In this document: positions 44,238-55,723 of the stretch, in pieces | Position numbering within the stretch: the stretch's first letter is position 1 | Layout of the letters: the number at the start of each line of letters is the position of its first letter | NCBI GenBank assembly: GCA_025504975.1 | Contig: JANUWI010000001.1 | Coordinates: 496,001 to 560,000, forward strand | Length of the DNA: 64,000 bases | Source: Plenodomus lindquistii | Lineage: Eukaryota; Ascomycota; Dothideomycetes; Pleosporales; Leptosphaeriaceae | Direction: 5' to 3' | Translations under genes and position numbers: made by a program | The notes under the pieces: generated by a model | The model's input: only the letters and a program-made list of their open reading frames with translations | What the model was told of the DNA's origin: nothing | The model's database searches: none

Positions 44238-45110
44238 GCTCGAGACTTGCCTTTGACGAGTATGCCTATCACGATGGAACCACGGCCGAGATTCGACGGT
44301 AACGAGTAAACGCAGCGGTGTTTGCTGACCGGCTGGTCGGCTCTTGGTTTGACCACTTGCAAGAGTTTTCGACTTGCTTGCTTGCTCATGTCTCTGGGAG
44401 ACAATCCTATATCCTCAATCCACATGTCCTGTGCCTCTATATCTTAGTCTCTGCTTCATGTCCGCAACAGATTGTGACTCTCAACATCTCGCATCGTCTG
44501 AATTCCTCGCGCGCCAGCATGTTCCAACCTGCAGCCTTACAATGCATAGTCAGCCACATATGATCCACTCTATAAAAGATCTGCAAGCTCTATGCATATG
44601 GCTGTGCAGCTAAGCTTTTCTTAGTCTGCGGCTTCATGTACTCAGTTTCCGGACAATTGACAGAATTTTGCTAGCTTGTGATGCCAAAGACAATTCTCAC
44701 GATTAGGGCAAGATGCAAATTACTACCTTTCTCAGTGACTTCTTACTACCCGTGTGGCCTGCCTTGTCCATGACACGAAGACGTGCTTGCTACTACTAAT
44801 ACTGATACTGATGTTGTTACATATCCTTTGAAAAGCGCATGTCCACAAAACAACAAACAAACAAATAACACATACCAAAAAACAAAAAAAAAAAACACGA
44901 GTCCACAAGTCCCAACGCCATGCTACCCGAAACGAAACCACAGTTTAAGAGAGAATACACCTAATCCCGGGTCAATTGCCATGTTGAACAGAACCTCAAT
45001 CTCAGAAAAAACAAAGTCCTACGGCTCCCCCTCGCCCTCCCCCTTCGCCCTCCCCCCTCCATTTTGATTGCTCCTCCCCTCTGATTCCTAACTTTGTGAT
45101 TTTACATCGC
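44238..45110. other. Convergent intergenic region
   Basis: 873 bp between the stops of calmodulin and the coiled-coil gene. It contains the calmodulin 3' UTR and an A-rich tract with a run of A around 44883-44895. No gene seen. Confidence 0.45.
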
Positions 45111-45994
45111 CTACCGATTCACAGCCGTAAACCCCACATCCGTCATTTCTGTATCGCCATTCTGCGCCGACTCGCCAGTCGCTGGCGATTGCTGCGCGCC
45201 CGAATACGCGCGGCGCCTTCCACTCTCGCCCTCTTCGGCAGACAGCACAGGACGCTGCTCATCATACGCGGGATCAAAGTACGCGGCGCGCGGCGTACCC
45301 TGCAGCGCAGGCAGGGAATGCAGCGGAGGAAGAACCGGGGCGCCATTCACAGCAGCAGCAGCATGGGGGCTCGTGGCGCTGGGAAAGTAGCTTGCTGAGT
45401 GACGCGAGGGGTCGGGCGTGCTTTGTGCGCTGGACATGGGGGGTCGTGGATGGAGCGCCTGTTGTTGTTGTTGTTGTTGTGGCTGCGTGACTGCGCTGCT
45501 GGGACTCGCTGTCGTAGTGGTCGCTTGGACACTGCCTAAGCTTGCTATCTGTCCTGTTTGTAAGGGAGGCGTTTTTCTGCCTGCACCACTGCCACTACCG
45601 CCTGTTGTAGCACCACCACCGCCGCCGCTCCCATCAACGGCACCGCTGCGTTTACTCCTCAGCGGCTTGTCGGTGGGTGTGGGCGGCGGACTACTGCTCC
45701 GATCGCTGTCGTCGGCATTGTATTCCATGTGTTTATTAATTTGCTCGAGTAAAAACGCGCGTTCCAGGCGCATCTTTTGGATTCCGCGGTTCAGCCGCGT
45801 GATGCGGAGGCGGGTGCCGTCGTTGGAGTCTTCAATGTCGGTGATGCGGCGGCGGAGATCGATGCATTTTCGGTAGTAGGCGGTTTCGACGGAGGGGGGG
45901 AGGTCTTTTTGCGAGAAGGCGCGGGCGGCTGGGTGGGTTAGCTGGGGTGTGTGGTAGGTGTGGTGGAGGTGGGAGACGTACGTGGTTGGGGCAT
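45111..45994 (-). CDS. Coiled-coil protein with low-complexity tail, nuclear-type, unassigned
   Basis: Two exons: 45994-45982 (MPQP plus one base) and 45928-45111, 53-nt intron (GTACGT..CTAACCCACCCAG); product about 276 aa. The open frame continues upstream through the intron, but there it is a His/Pro/Thr-rich chance sequence, so the short exon is preferred. Residues about 15-75 form a coiled coil: YYRKCIDLRRRITDIEDSND, then RLRITRLNRGIQKMRLERAF and LLEQINKHM. The rest is Ser/Pro/Gly/Gln-rich with a short poly-Gln run encoded by a CAA repeat (about 45461-45480) and an acidic end. The coiled coil resembles the N-terminal part of Nhp10-type INO80 subunits, but no HMG box is present; this is only a suggestion. 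I do not assign a function. Confidence 0.68.
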
Positions 45995-47555
45995 GGCTGG
46001 GGGGTGGGTGTAGATGGTGGTGTTGTAGACGGGTTCTTTGATAGTTGGGGGGGAAGTGGTGGGTGGGTGGGTGATGAAGGAGGTGTGGGTGCGCAATTGT
46101 GGTGAGGAGGTTTTGCGACTGGTGGACGCGGTCGCGATGGAGGAAGCTGGGGTTGGCGAGCAGCCTCACCCGCGGTACGCTAGCGTCATCCCTTCACCAA
46201 GTTTAGGTCCAAGCTGTTTGAAGCTGATTGACCAATACGATTATTGCAGCAGCAGGTAATGTACCTTGGTCTAAAATTTAGATCCAGGCAAGCACCGAGT
46301 GTAAACGGCTTGGGGGCGCATTACTGTGTATGCATCACACTGGACAACAAAGCCAGTTCGATCTCAGAGGCCATGATCTGATCATGATATGCTGAGGCAA
46401 TATTGATAGGTGTATACGCAGAGCGCATCATCTTATATTAATCTTCTCGACTCGCTGTTCTAGACCACCAATGTATTTCAGAAGGGTTTCCAATTCCAAC
46501 CAACTACGTTGGTTCGTTGTTCGATGCTGAGTTGTTCCAATAGTGAGGCTCAGTATCAGCTCCGCGATCAGTTGCGCATGACCTCTTCTATGACATGGTG
46601 TTGCAGGTACACGAGGAGCTCGCAGACGTTGCCTAAAGACGCAATCGAGCGGGATCAACCTCGCAAAGTGCCACCTAACAGGACCCACCACACGTGCTGA
46701 AGGATCCTTGTACTGGGAGCTAAACAGAACGCCTTAATATACGAGCATATATAAAGTAGGGCTTTGCCTGTACCGACAACTTTTGAATGTACCTGCAAAG
46801 TTGTGAGATTTCATGTTCGTCTAGACGTCTTTTTGCATCCTTTCTCTTCCGAAGCGAAGGTCGCCCTTGCGAACGATACTCAGCTACAATGATTGCCTCA
46901 AGGAATCACCTTAACGGCTTCTCGTCAGGCTGATATCTTCAACTATTCCCCTAACGCGTCATTTTCTTAAGCCTATTCACTTGCGTCATTTCCCCTCTTT
47001 CGTGCGTGTTTCTTCGTCTGTCAGTCTCAGTGACCAGTTGTTATTCATCTGTTTTCAGTCGTTCAACCGAGCATCCCTGCACAAGTCTGCATATATACCG
47101 TATCGGCCTTCCCGTTCCAGTATCACAGTCCTTGGGGAGACGTAGAGAAGCTCGAGAGCACTCTCATAATTGACCCGGAGCCTGGCGGCTGCTGGTCGTC
47201 GTGTTGGGATCAACTTGTCAACAAGCAATCTATCCCGCACGATAGTTATTGACATGCATCTCAACCAGTGATGGAGAAGAGATATTGACAAGCGGGCATG
47301 ATTCGAAAGTCACTTGCAGCAAAGGTCATCGCTGATTGGTCGCCGTTGGATACGAGGACCGTCTCTTGGCCAATGGGCATGTCTAGCGGCGCCGGCATTC
47401 ACTTCCGCCGTTCCTCCCATCATTCAGCATACGCAATCTGAGCATGATCCATCCCCGCACTCTTCTGAGTGTCCGAAGCGAGAGCGTACAGCCTCGTTGC
47501 CTCAAGCTTTGCTCTTGCAAATAACCGAAGCAATCGCCTCGCGCGTTGTGTGAAG
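45995..47555. other. Divergent intergenic region, no supported gene
   Basis: 1.56 kb between the coiled-coil gene (-) and the Zn2Cys6 gene (+). A 78-codon minus-strand frame at 47291-47055 has somewhat protein-like composition, but nothing joins to it. Otherwise no feature is seen. Confidence 0.4.
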
Positions 47556-49243
47556 ATGCCAAAGAGATCAACAGGCTGCTTCGAATGCAGAAAGGTACGC
47601 GACTTTGTATAATCGAGTGCTTACTAAGTCTACCGTTTACATTATTGACTCCATCACGATAGAGAAAAGTCCGCTGCGACGAAGGCAAACCAGAATGCAA
47701 CACTTGTTTACGAAGAGGGACTAAGTGCCCGGGGTACAGGCCGGCGCAGTCATTCATCCTCCACAAGTTCGGCGACCAAACCGATAAGCCAGCCCTGATA
47801 AAAGAAGACGAAGACCGCTACAGATACGCAAATCAGGCTTCGACATCTAAGCAATCATCTGGGAATGGGCCAAGTCGAGCCAAGGCTCGCATTTCAGTCT
47901 CAGAGGTCAAGCCTGTTACTGCTACAATACCAAAGCAAGTCAGCGCGGTGGCTGCGGATCGTATTCAGCATCTGGGCAACTTCATTGTGCTTTACTTGCC
48001 ACAGGCTGATGGACCAGCCTTGCCGCCTCCTTCTGCGTTGATACGTGGCTTGCCCACAATGCCTGCCAACAGTGAGGTTCTCCTAGCTGCAATCGATGCC
48101 CTGTCTGCAGCACAGATTGCTGTGAACAACAGGAATCAGCTCCTCATAAATCGCTCCAGATCACTGTACGGCACGGCATTGACTCAGATGATGCAAACTA
48201 TACAGGACCCAGTCCTCGCGCTGCAAGATGAAACCTTGATATCAACATATCTGCTGACGCTGTATGAGGTACGATGCACCGTCACGTGCTTTCACTGATA
48301 CTAACGAGTGTTCCAGGTTTTTGTAGGGGTCAGTCAAGGCCAGGGATTCTTTTATCATGTCCAAGGGCTCTTGCGTCTACTCAAACAACGTGGCCCAGCT
48401 TCATTCGAGAGCCGACTGAGCATGCAGATCTTTCACGCCATACGTTATAATTCCGTATGAATGCCTTCATGCCTTCCTTGGAACCCGACTAATTTCTCCT
48501 AGTTGACGATTGGGTATCATATGCGCAAAGCTTCAATGCTGGACAGCCCAGAGTGGATGGCGGTGACCGTCAAAGCCGCAAGAGTCGATCCATATGTCGC
48601 GCTCAACGACATATGCATAGGGATCCCACGGCTCCTGGAACGTGCTGATAAGCTTGCATCGAAAGAGGATACCCAGGCTGAGATTGACTCCCTGTTGGAG
48701 GATTCTCAAAATGTTGCGAATCGTGCATTCGAGTGGCTATCGCTTTTCGAAAGACATGGCCCACGGTACGACAGAGCCAACGTCGACTCGATGGACGGCT
48801 TCCTGGACATCTGTTCAGACCGCCTCTTCGACCCAGTCTACGACTTCCATTACTTTGGCGCTGGAATCTGCTATCTGATTTATTGGATGAGCATGCTAAT
48901 TCTGCAGGGAAACACGTTCAAACTCCTCCGGCAGCATCGCAAACTAGACATGAAACAGCTCATGATGTGGGATCGCCAGCTTGTTGGGTATGCCGACGGA
49001 ATCTGCAGAAGCATACCGTACAACTGTCGCCCGACGACCGGGTACACTGCCAAATTCGGGTGCCTTACGCCCCTGGTTGTGGCGAGGAAGTTTTTTGAAG
49101 CGAAAGGCGCGCAGAGGGAAGCTGGGTGGTGCGCCACAGTGTATCTTGCTGCTAGGGTACCGAGCTTATACCAGACGCCTCTTCCATTGGAACCACTAAA
49201 AGAAGTAAAAGAGACGGTGAAAGACAGTGATAAATTCATATAA
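47556..49243 (+). CDS. Zn2Cys6 fungal transcription factor
   Basis: Four exons: 47556-47594, 47663-48268, 48317-48454 and 48503-49243; introns of 68, 48 and 48 nt, all phase 0; product about 507 aa. The binuclear cluster spans residues 8-35: CFEC-RKRKVRC-DEGKPEC-NTC-LRRGTKC, with the first intron inside the cluster after CRK, a common position in this family. A linker follows, then a helical region of the fungal-specific regulatory type (PF11951-like): QMMQTIQDPVLALQDETL, GFFYHVQGLLRLLKQRGP and the C-terminal block DFHYFGAGICYLIYWMSMLI. It should bind DNA in the nucleus at CGG-type half sites. Target pathway unknown: the neighbours do not form a cluster. Confidence 0.9.
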
Positions 49244-50752
49244 TCAAGTGCGTGTCACTACAAAGAAATTTTCGGTTGCTGTTGACGCTTGCCTCCTCAT
49301 CTCATTTTGGTAGCGGCCTATTCGTCAATAAATACGAACTCTCTCGTATACATACGATAGCTCGACCATGTGGAGTAAAGATGGATCCAAGGTGATCGAT
49401 AAGCAAGGTGGTGTCCTCGGTTTAGCACGCATGTTACCAAGGAACTCGTACGCGTTGATGTATGATTATGCGATGCAATGCCGTATTCCGGCGCTCTTGA
49501 GGTTATGCAGCATTCCCAACAGTCCTAGTTAGCAAGGCCATGCTGCTTATATACTCTACGGCATACCAAGACTAGAGCACGCAAGTTGTGAAACACCATC
49601 ACTCTGCCCTCTTGTGTGATGTATCAGTAGTCACGATTGGAGTTTCTGCATCGTATATGAATTAGATAAATTTGATGAATACAATGGCCTTTTAAGAGCA
49701 ATTTGGGCACAGTCAGCTTTTGCAACGCGCAACGTGGCCCGCTGCTTCTTCGGAGTGGCCTCCGATCACCACGTAGCGCGCCATGGTACATCGACATCGG
49801 TACAATCGATTCCCATCTACTATGTACATACGCTAGATCTCCAGCGTTCTCCGGGGCTGATCTGGGCCTCCACTGGGCCGGGCTGAGGCACAAAGGGTCA
49901 AATAAATTGACTCGTGTCCTCGCATCTTCTCATTGCTCTTCAGCTCATCACCACATCCAGTGTGGAATCTATTATTGAGCATCCTGAAATTCCCACGCGT
50001 CTAATTTTCATGTGGAGCGCATGTAGCCTTACGGTAATGCTGACTGCGGATCCATTTCGGCGACACTGGAAACGATTTGCGTTTCGCCTTACGTTTATAC
50101 ATTGTGCGTACTGTGCCTGGATAAGCATTCCTGCCCCATCGCGGGATGGGGATCGTCTGTCAGCTCTTGGAGATCCCCCGTGGCGTGCGCTAACATGAGA
50201 ATCGCTGTATTAGCGAACTTCTAAAGACACTACAGGACATGGCTGCGGCAACTTGTAAACCAAGTGCTCCGGCTTCAGCTTACGGCTTGAGCGCCTCCCT
50301 CAGGGGTGGACAACTGTCTGAACCAAAGTCCGACTTTCTGCGACAAGATGTGGTCAGGTTAGTCTTTAGGTGCTAACACGACCGGCAGCAATGTACAACA
50401 ATCTGATAGACAAAGCGGTTCGGCCCCTCCACCGGTACGAATATTATGACCGAAGTATGAACCTTAATTGAGATTCGCGCAGCTGAGCTTACAGCTTGTG
50501 CTGTGCTAAATACTGACGGTTTCTGCCCTGCGCCACCTATCTACTTAGTTCTGCGAGCGCCCGCCTCCAGCCTCTAACCGAGTAACTTGTCTGGATCTTC
50601 CAATTTTTGATTCTAAAGAAAGGGGGTTGCCTTCGACTTATGTGCGACTGTTACCATTTCTCCTCGAAACGCTGCGAGGCGATATATCCTAAACTTCATG
50701 TTGCTCTGATCACCGCTTCTACCGTCTGGTTTCGCAATCCACTCTCCACAAC
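49244..50752. other. Intergenic, no gene seen
   Basis: 1.5 kb between two + strand genes. All frames are under 100 codons with no motif. It should hold the promoter of the glycosyltransferase. Confidence 0.45.
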
Positions 50753-52045
50753 ATGTCTTCGTCTTCGTCTTCGTCTTCGTCTTCAGTCATGTCGGAAATG
50801 ACTGAAGTACTCCCGGAGAAACCACAGGCCTTGACATCGATATGGGACTCCCTCCGCTCGTTGACCATCTTCCGAAGATCACACGAATACGTCCCTCTCA
50901 ACCTCCAAACAAGACTACACGTATCGACACGATATCGCTCGGCTGTGAAGCTCGTCCTCGCCGTCGTCACATTCCTAGTGCTAATCATGACCATTGCGTC
51001 CTTCCACCCCGTCGCTACCGCCCGCGAACACGGCATCCTACCAATCCAAAAATACGCCCCAATACCCAGAATAGCACACTACGTGTACCTGCAAAAGGAC
51101 GAACACAGCACCATAGAATTTGGCTTCTCCTCGTTCCTCTCCGTCTTCGCCGCAATCATGTACATGAACCCGACAAAAATCTACATCCACACCGACTTCA
51201 ACACCAGCTCCATTGCCCACGCCGCCGAGCGCGGAAACCGCTGGACTCGCAAACTCCTCACCACCTGGCCCGAGCTGGTAGAATGGAACCACGTCGTAGC
51301 GCCCAACTTCGCCGGCCCCAACGAAGCCCACCGCGTCGACGCCATCCAGCACAAATCCGACTTTGTACGGTGGGACCAAATCGGCGAGACAGGCGGCGTC
51401 TATCTCGATTTTGACGTCATCACCCTGCGGCCTCTCGACCCGCTCTTGAACAGCGGTTTCGCCGCGATCCTAGGACGCCAATACGGCAACGAGCACGAAG
51501 GCGGCTCCATCAACGGAACCCTCAACAACGGCGCCTTCTTCTCCATCCCACACAGCGCAATGAGCACAATCGTGAAAAAGGAACAACATGCCGGTTTCAA
51601 CGGGGCCTGGGAATCCAATCTCATAGCCAACACGCGCACGGCAGAGTACCTCGTTTCGATTCCCAATGAGTGTTTGATTCTCGATCGCCATGCTTTTGCT
51701 CCGACGCACTGGTTCCCGGATTCCCAGGAGGGAACGGATAATTTGTATCATCCGCAGCCGGGGCCGGCGTCGCCGGAGCCCGTTATTGTGAAGTCAAAGG
51801 ACCCGGTGCAGGTGTATGAGAGTGTGGTAAGGAATCGCAGGATGAGGAGGGAGTGGGAGTTGGATTGGAGTAGTAGTTATATGCTGCATGCTTTTGCGAT
51901 GGGTCATAATCAGCAGTACATCCATCCGAGGATTATACTGGAGAGGACGACTAATTATGGGGTTGCGGTTTGGGAGCTTGTCAAGGAGATGATTAGGAGG
52001 GGGTATATTGAGGGGACAGAGGGGGCCAACTATGCGGATTCGTAG
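50753..52045 (+). CDS. GT32/Och1-like glycosyltransferase with DXD motif, type II membrane protein
   Basis: Single exon, 430 aa. The N-terminus is a run of about 10 Ser encoded by a TCT/TCG repeat, followed by a cytosolic segment, one membrane segment at about residues 64-84 (LVLAVVTFLVLIMTIASF), and a lumenal catalytic part. The sugar-binding DXD region reads GGVYLDFDVITLRPLD (about residues 217-232), preceded by HKSDFVRWDQIGETGG, the hallmark of the Gly_transf_sug (GT32) family. The C-terminal half has HAFAMGHNQQY. Such Golgi enzymes add mannose or other hexoses to glycoproteins or glycolipids; donor and acceptor are not evident. Codons change from C-ending to G/T-ending toward the 3' end. 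It converges with the permease (286 bp between stops). Confidence 0.88.
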   Translation: MSSSSSSSSSSVMSEMTEVLPEKPQALTSIWDSLRSLTIFRRSHEYVPLNLQTRLHVSTRYRSAVKLVLAVVTFLVLIMTIASFHPVATAREHGILPIQKYAPIPRIAHYVYLQKDEHSTIEFGFSSFLSVFAAIMYMNPTKIYIHTDFNTSSIAHAAERGNRWTRKLLTTWPELVEWNHVVAPNFAGPNEAHRVDAIQHKSDFVRWDQIGETGGVYLDFDVITLRPLDPLLNSGFAAILGRQYGNEHEGGSINGTLNNGAFFSIPHSAMSTIVKKEQHAGFNGAWESNLIANTRTAEYLVSIPNECLILDRHAFAPTHWFPDSQEGTDNLYHPQPGPASPEPVIVKSKDPVQVYESVVRNRRMRREWELDWSSSYMLHAFAMGHNQQYIHPRIILERTTNYGVAVWELVKEMIRRGYIEGTEGANYADS

Positions 52046-52331
52046 GGCTTGTAGGGATAGTGCTTTTTTTTCTTTTGTTATGGGGCTTTTGGTGTGATGA
52101 ATGTACGGCGTCGATGTGGCAGGATGGGACTGATGTTGAGGCGTTTTCATGTCATCATTGTAACATTCCACGAACAACGCAACCAGTGGATCTTGGCCGT
52201 TACAATCTATTAAATTTACAGGATAATAAGTTAAACATAAAAAATAATCTTCTACTACGTACTATTTTTATGGTTCTAAGAGTACGCTGCTCATCAGGGA
52301 TGCTAGAACCAGGACTACACCATGGATTAAT

Positions 52332-54097
52332 TTACTGGCCCTTGTACCCCTCGGTAAGCACAACAGGGCCCTTGTACGCTTTGCGTCCACGAACAAGGTA
52401 ATCAAGTAGACTCAATATACCCACGCCCACAAACATGACAAAAGCCCAGGGAAACGTGTCAATCGCAACAGGTGTGCCTTCGGGCCAGAAGCACCAAAAG
52501 AATGCGTGCAGCGCATACAAAACGCCACCGATGTTGACGGGAACACCCCAGCGGCCAAGGGACCAGCGGCAGTGGGGGAGGGTCTCAGGATGCTTGATGC
52601 GGCGCCAGAGAACGGCGCCGATGCTGAAGACGTAGGTGATCATCAATGCTACGACGTTGAGGGAGATGACTGCTCACGTTAGTTTGGAGTGTATGGAGGG
52701 GGTATGTAAATGGGTTGTACGTACTAGCATTGAACGCAACATCAGACCCAATGTTGATCAATGACAATAGAATGGTAATCAGAGCAGTGACAGTGACAGC
52801 GTTGGCTGGGACTTGCAGCTTAGGATCGACGTGGCCGAGCCAATCGCTGAAGGGGAGTCCTCGGTCGCGAGCGAAAGCCCAGGTCTGGCGAGAAGTGGAA
52901 AGATTGAAGGAAAGGGTTCCGGCGAAGATGAGTAAGGTGGGGATGGTGTTCAGTGCAACCACTCCACCCGCTGACACGGCCTGACTGAAGACCCACATGT
53001 GCGGGTAGCCGGTTGCATCGTTAATAGCAGCATCGATATCGGTCATCATGAACATGTAGCTGATGAGGAAAATGATACCAAGCAGACCGTTCATCAAGTA
53101 CGCACCGATCATAGCGCGAGGAACAGTCTTGCCAGCATCCTTGATCTCCTCAGCCATATGAGCAGCGGAATCGGAACCTGTGCCGTAAAGGTTAGCAAAT
53201 AGCCACTGCATGCGGGCTACAAGGGTTGAGCAAACTTACAGATACATGCGTAAATTGCGGACAATTGACCGACCATTAGCGACAGGCCAGTCGAACTCCA
53301 ACCGCCCATGTTCTGGAACTCGGTGAATGTGACCTCGGCGGATGCTCTGGGCGACAGAACCCAGAAGACAATGATGATAGCCAAGAAGCCAAAGACATGG
53401 ACAACCAACATTATGTTCTGGAAGATGGGCATGACCTTGGTGCCCCAGATGTTGAAGACCCAGACAAGGAACGTGACAGCGATGACCATCAGGGTACCAT
53501 GCCAGTTTTCGGCCCTGTCGGCATAATCGGGATACATGACGATGACAGAGGCCTGGATCAAGGTGCCGACGAGGAATGGTCCAGATGCAGTACCAGCTTG
53601 CCATGAGAGGGTAGACATCCATCCGATGAAGTAGCTAAAGGGCTTCTGGACACTGGAGGGAGAGAACTCGGAGACCCAGTGATACTGGCCACCAGCGGTC
53701 GGCGCCATACTCGCCATTTCAGCCAGCGACAGCATGACGGTGCTGAAGCCAAACCATGTCCAGACGAAACTCCAGATGAGGCCAGCGGGACCGCCATTGA
53801 CAAGACCTTGGTAAGTCGCGCTGAGGGAGTGGGTCAGTAAATGATGCAGAGGTGACAATGGACAAGTACTCACGTCAAAAGGACCTCCCAGCAGCCCTGG
53901 AGAATGACGGTAAAAGCCAGTGCAGACAAAGGCCGGTAGTTTCTTCGAAGTTCTTGCTGTTTACCCATACGCGACATGTCGGCACGGTCCTCCTTGGTGT
54001 AACCTTTGAGAGAATCATGGTACTCCTCGCCATCGTCGTCAGCAAAGCTCGAGTTGCCGACAGGCGACAACGAGTCCATCTGCATGGTCTTGTCCAT
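52332..54097 (-). CDS. APC-family permease for amino acids, choline or GABA
   Basis: Four exons: 54097-53874, 53820-53240, 53177-52725 and 52669-52332; introns of 53, 62 and 55 nt; phases agree; product about 531 aa. The start is MDKTMQMDSLSP; the frame is open further upstream only from a TTG. Residues about 48-75 lead into the first membrane segment (YRPLSALAFTVILQGCWEVL). The conserved blocks NGGPAGLIWSFVWTWFG, EMASMAPTAGGQYHWVSEFS and SDSAAHMAEEIKDAGKTVPR mark the fungal choline/GABA/amino acid permease group (Hnm1/Uga4-like). About 12 membrane segments are expected in the plasma or vacuolar membrane. The substrate cannot be told from sequence alone. Confidence 0.92.
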
Positions 54098-55723
54098 GGC
54101 TCCAGATGCTTGGTGGTACTGGTGGCAGTAAGAGACAAGTAGCGCGCTGGGCAAGCTGTGGCTCGCGCAGGAACCGAAAAGCCAAGGCGAAGTATGTGCA
54201 AGGGCACGCCACGTGTGCTACCGAATGAAAGGATGGAAAAATGAATGGAAGAAAGGAAGTTTTGCATCAGAGGACTGGCTATGCAGTAGAAATCAGGATC
54301 ATATGGAAGAACGACATGCCGATGGTCTGGCGAGCCTAGCGGATGCTGGGTGCGCTGCCGCGGCACCAATTGGCCACGATTGTGTGTCGAACGCCACTCA
54401 AGAGTCTCGCTGCGACAGGCATGACCCCTCTGGTGTGGAGCCAGTGGACGGGCACGGCAGACAGTTTGCGGCCATGGAATCATGGATTGAGGTTGCCAGC
54501 CAGGGTTGGATGGCTTAGCTGTGCGCCAGGCGGGCCGCTGCCTATATCTGGGGCCCTAAGCGGCTGGACCCTAGTTCGGACGCGGGCTGTCTTGCCTCCA
54601 GCTTGATTGCAGTGCATGTGCTATGCTCATATGGAGACGGCTGGCCGTCCCTGAACCATGCCGAACCGGTCCAGACGCTGTAGTGCCATGTCGGAAATTT
54701 CTTCGCGAGCCGTCTGCGACAGCCACTCGTAACTGCTTACTCTAGTACAGACGATTAGCGAACGACTTGTGCGCACCTGCAAAGATTTTCCACCATTTGT
54801 GCTCTATCGGACGAGGCTCCCTGCTCTGCCCCAGTTCTCCTGGCTCTCCTGGTTCTCCTGGTTCTCCTGGTTCTCCTGGGTCTCCACTACAAATCCCATG
54901 CTCATTGAACAGGGCTTGCCAAAGTACCGTGGGTGAGTACTTATGACACAGGTCGTGGGTTGTCGTTGGCAGCGTCCCATGGGCGCGGTAACTTTGCATA
55001 CTCTAAAGACATCGCAACGGATGCGTGGCGCATGGTAACTTCAATAAGCGAATCGACATGCGCTTTCACTCTGGCGGCCTCTTCCGTCGTACCACGCCTC
55101 GCGGTTGCATCTCCGTATAAATTCTCCATGCGACGAGGATCCGAATGAGGCATACCCTTGCGACTCGAGCTTAAGCGAGCCGCACATCAAACCGAGGCGT
55201 ACTCAGCCCCGCCTGCTAGCTATTACCTAATCGTAGGGTTGGCGGCATGTGTCCGGGATAGAGGTCAAGAATGTCAGAATTTCCCGGCTAAAGGGTTTTG
55301 TATGGGATATATCCTACATGCGGATACAGGCTGAGTGAGGGGGTTGAGCGGCTATCACAGGGATTCAAGCTTTGAATACCTCTGTGCGTTCCTTAGCTGT
55401 ATCAGGTGTGTCCATCAAATCCACTCTATACGTACATCTGGATACATATCCAAATTTCGGACATGGATCCTGGTAACCGCCGTTGCTCGCAGGCGAGCCT
55501 CAGTCCAGCCAACGCCATGTGCCACGGGAAGATTGGCGCACCATGGGACCCCTGGGCTGCCCATCACCTCATCGTCCAGCGGAATCTTGGAAGCGTGTCT
55601 GCGCGCAGTACATACCATGTGGACGCGGCCGTATTGCTGTCGTATAACCTTCCCTTTTCCTTTGGTTTCCATGGCTCTCGTGCTGTAGCATTGCTACTTT
55701 TGCGTACCTGAACATCTCTCCAC
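54098..55723. other. Divergent intergenic region with a 9-bp minisatellite
   Basis: 1.6 kb between permease and rhodopsin-like genes. It contains an array of CTCCTGGTT-type 9-mers at 54833-54883. No convincing gene is seen; the region must hold both promoters. Confidence 0.45.
54833..54883. repeat. 9-bp minisatellite, about 5.5 units
   Basis: Tandem units of the form TTCTCCTGG with single-base variants at both ends. On the minus strand the frame reads Gly-Glu-Pro repeats, collagen-like, inside an 85-codon open frame that has no other support. Confidence 0.8.
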
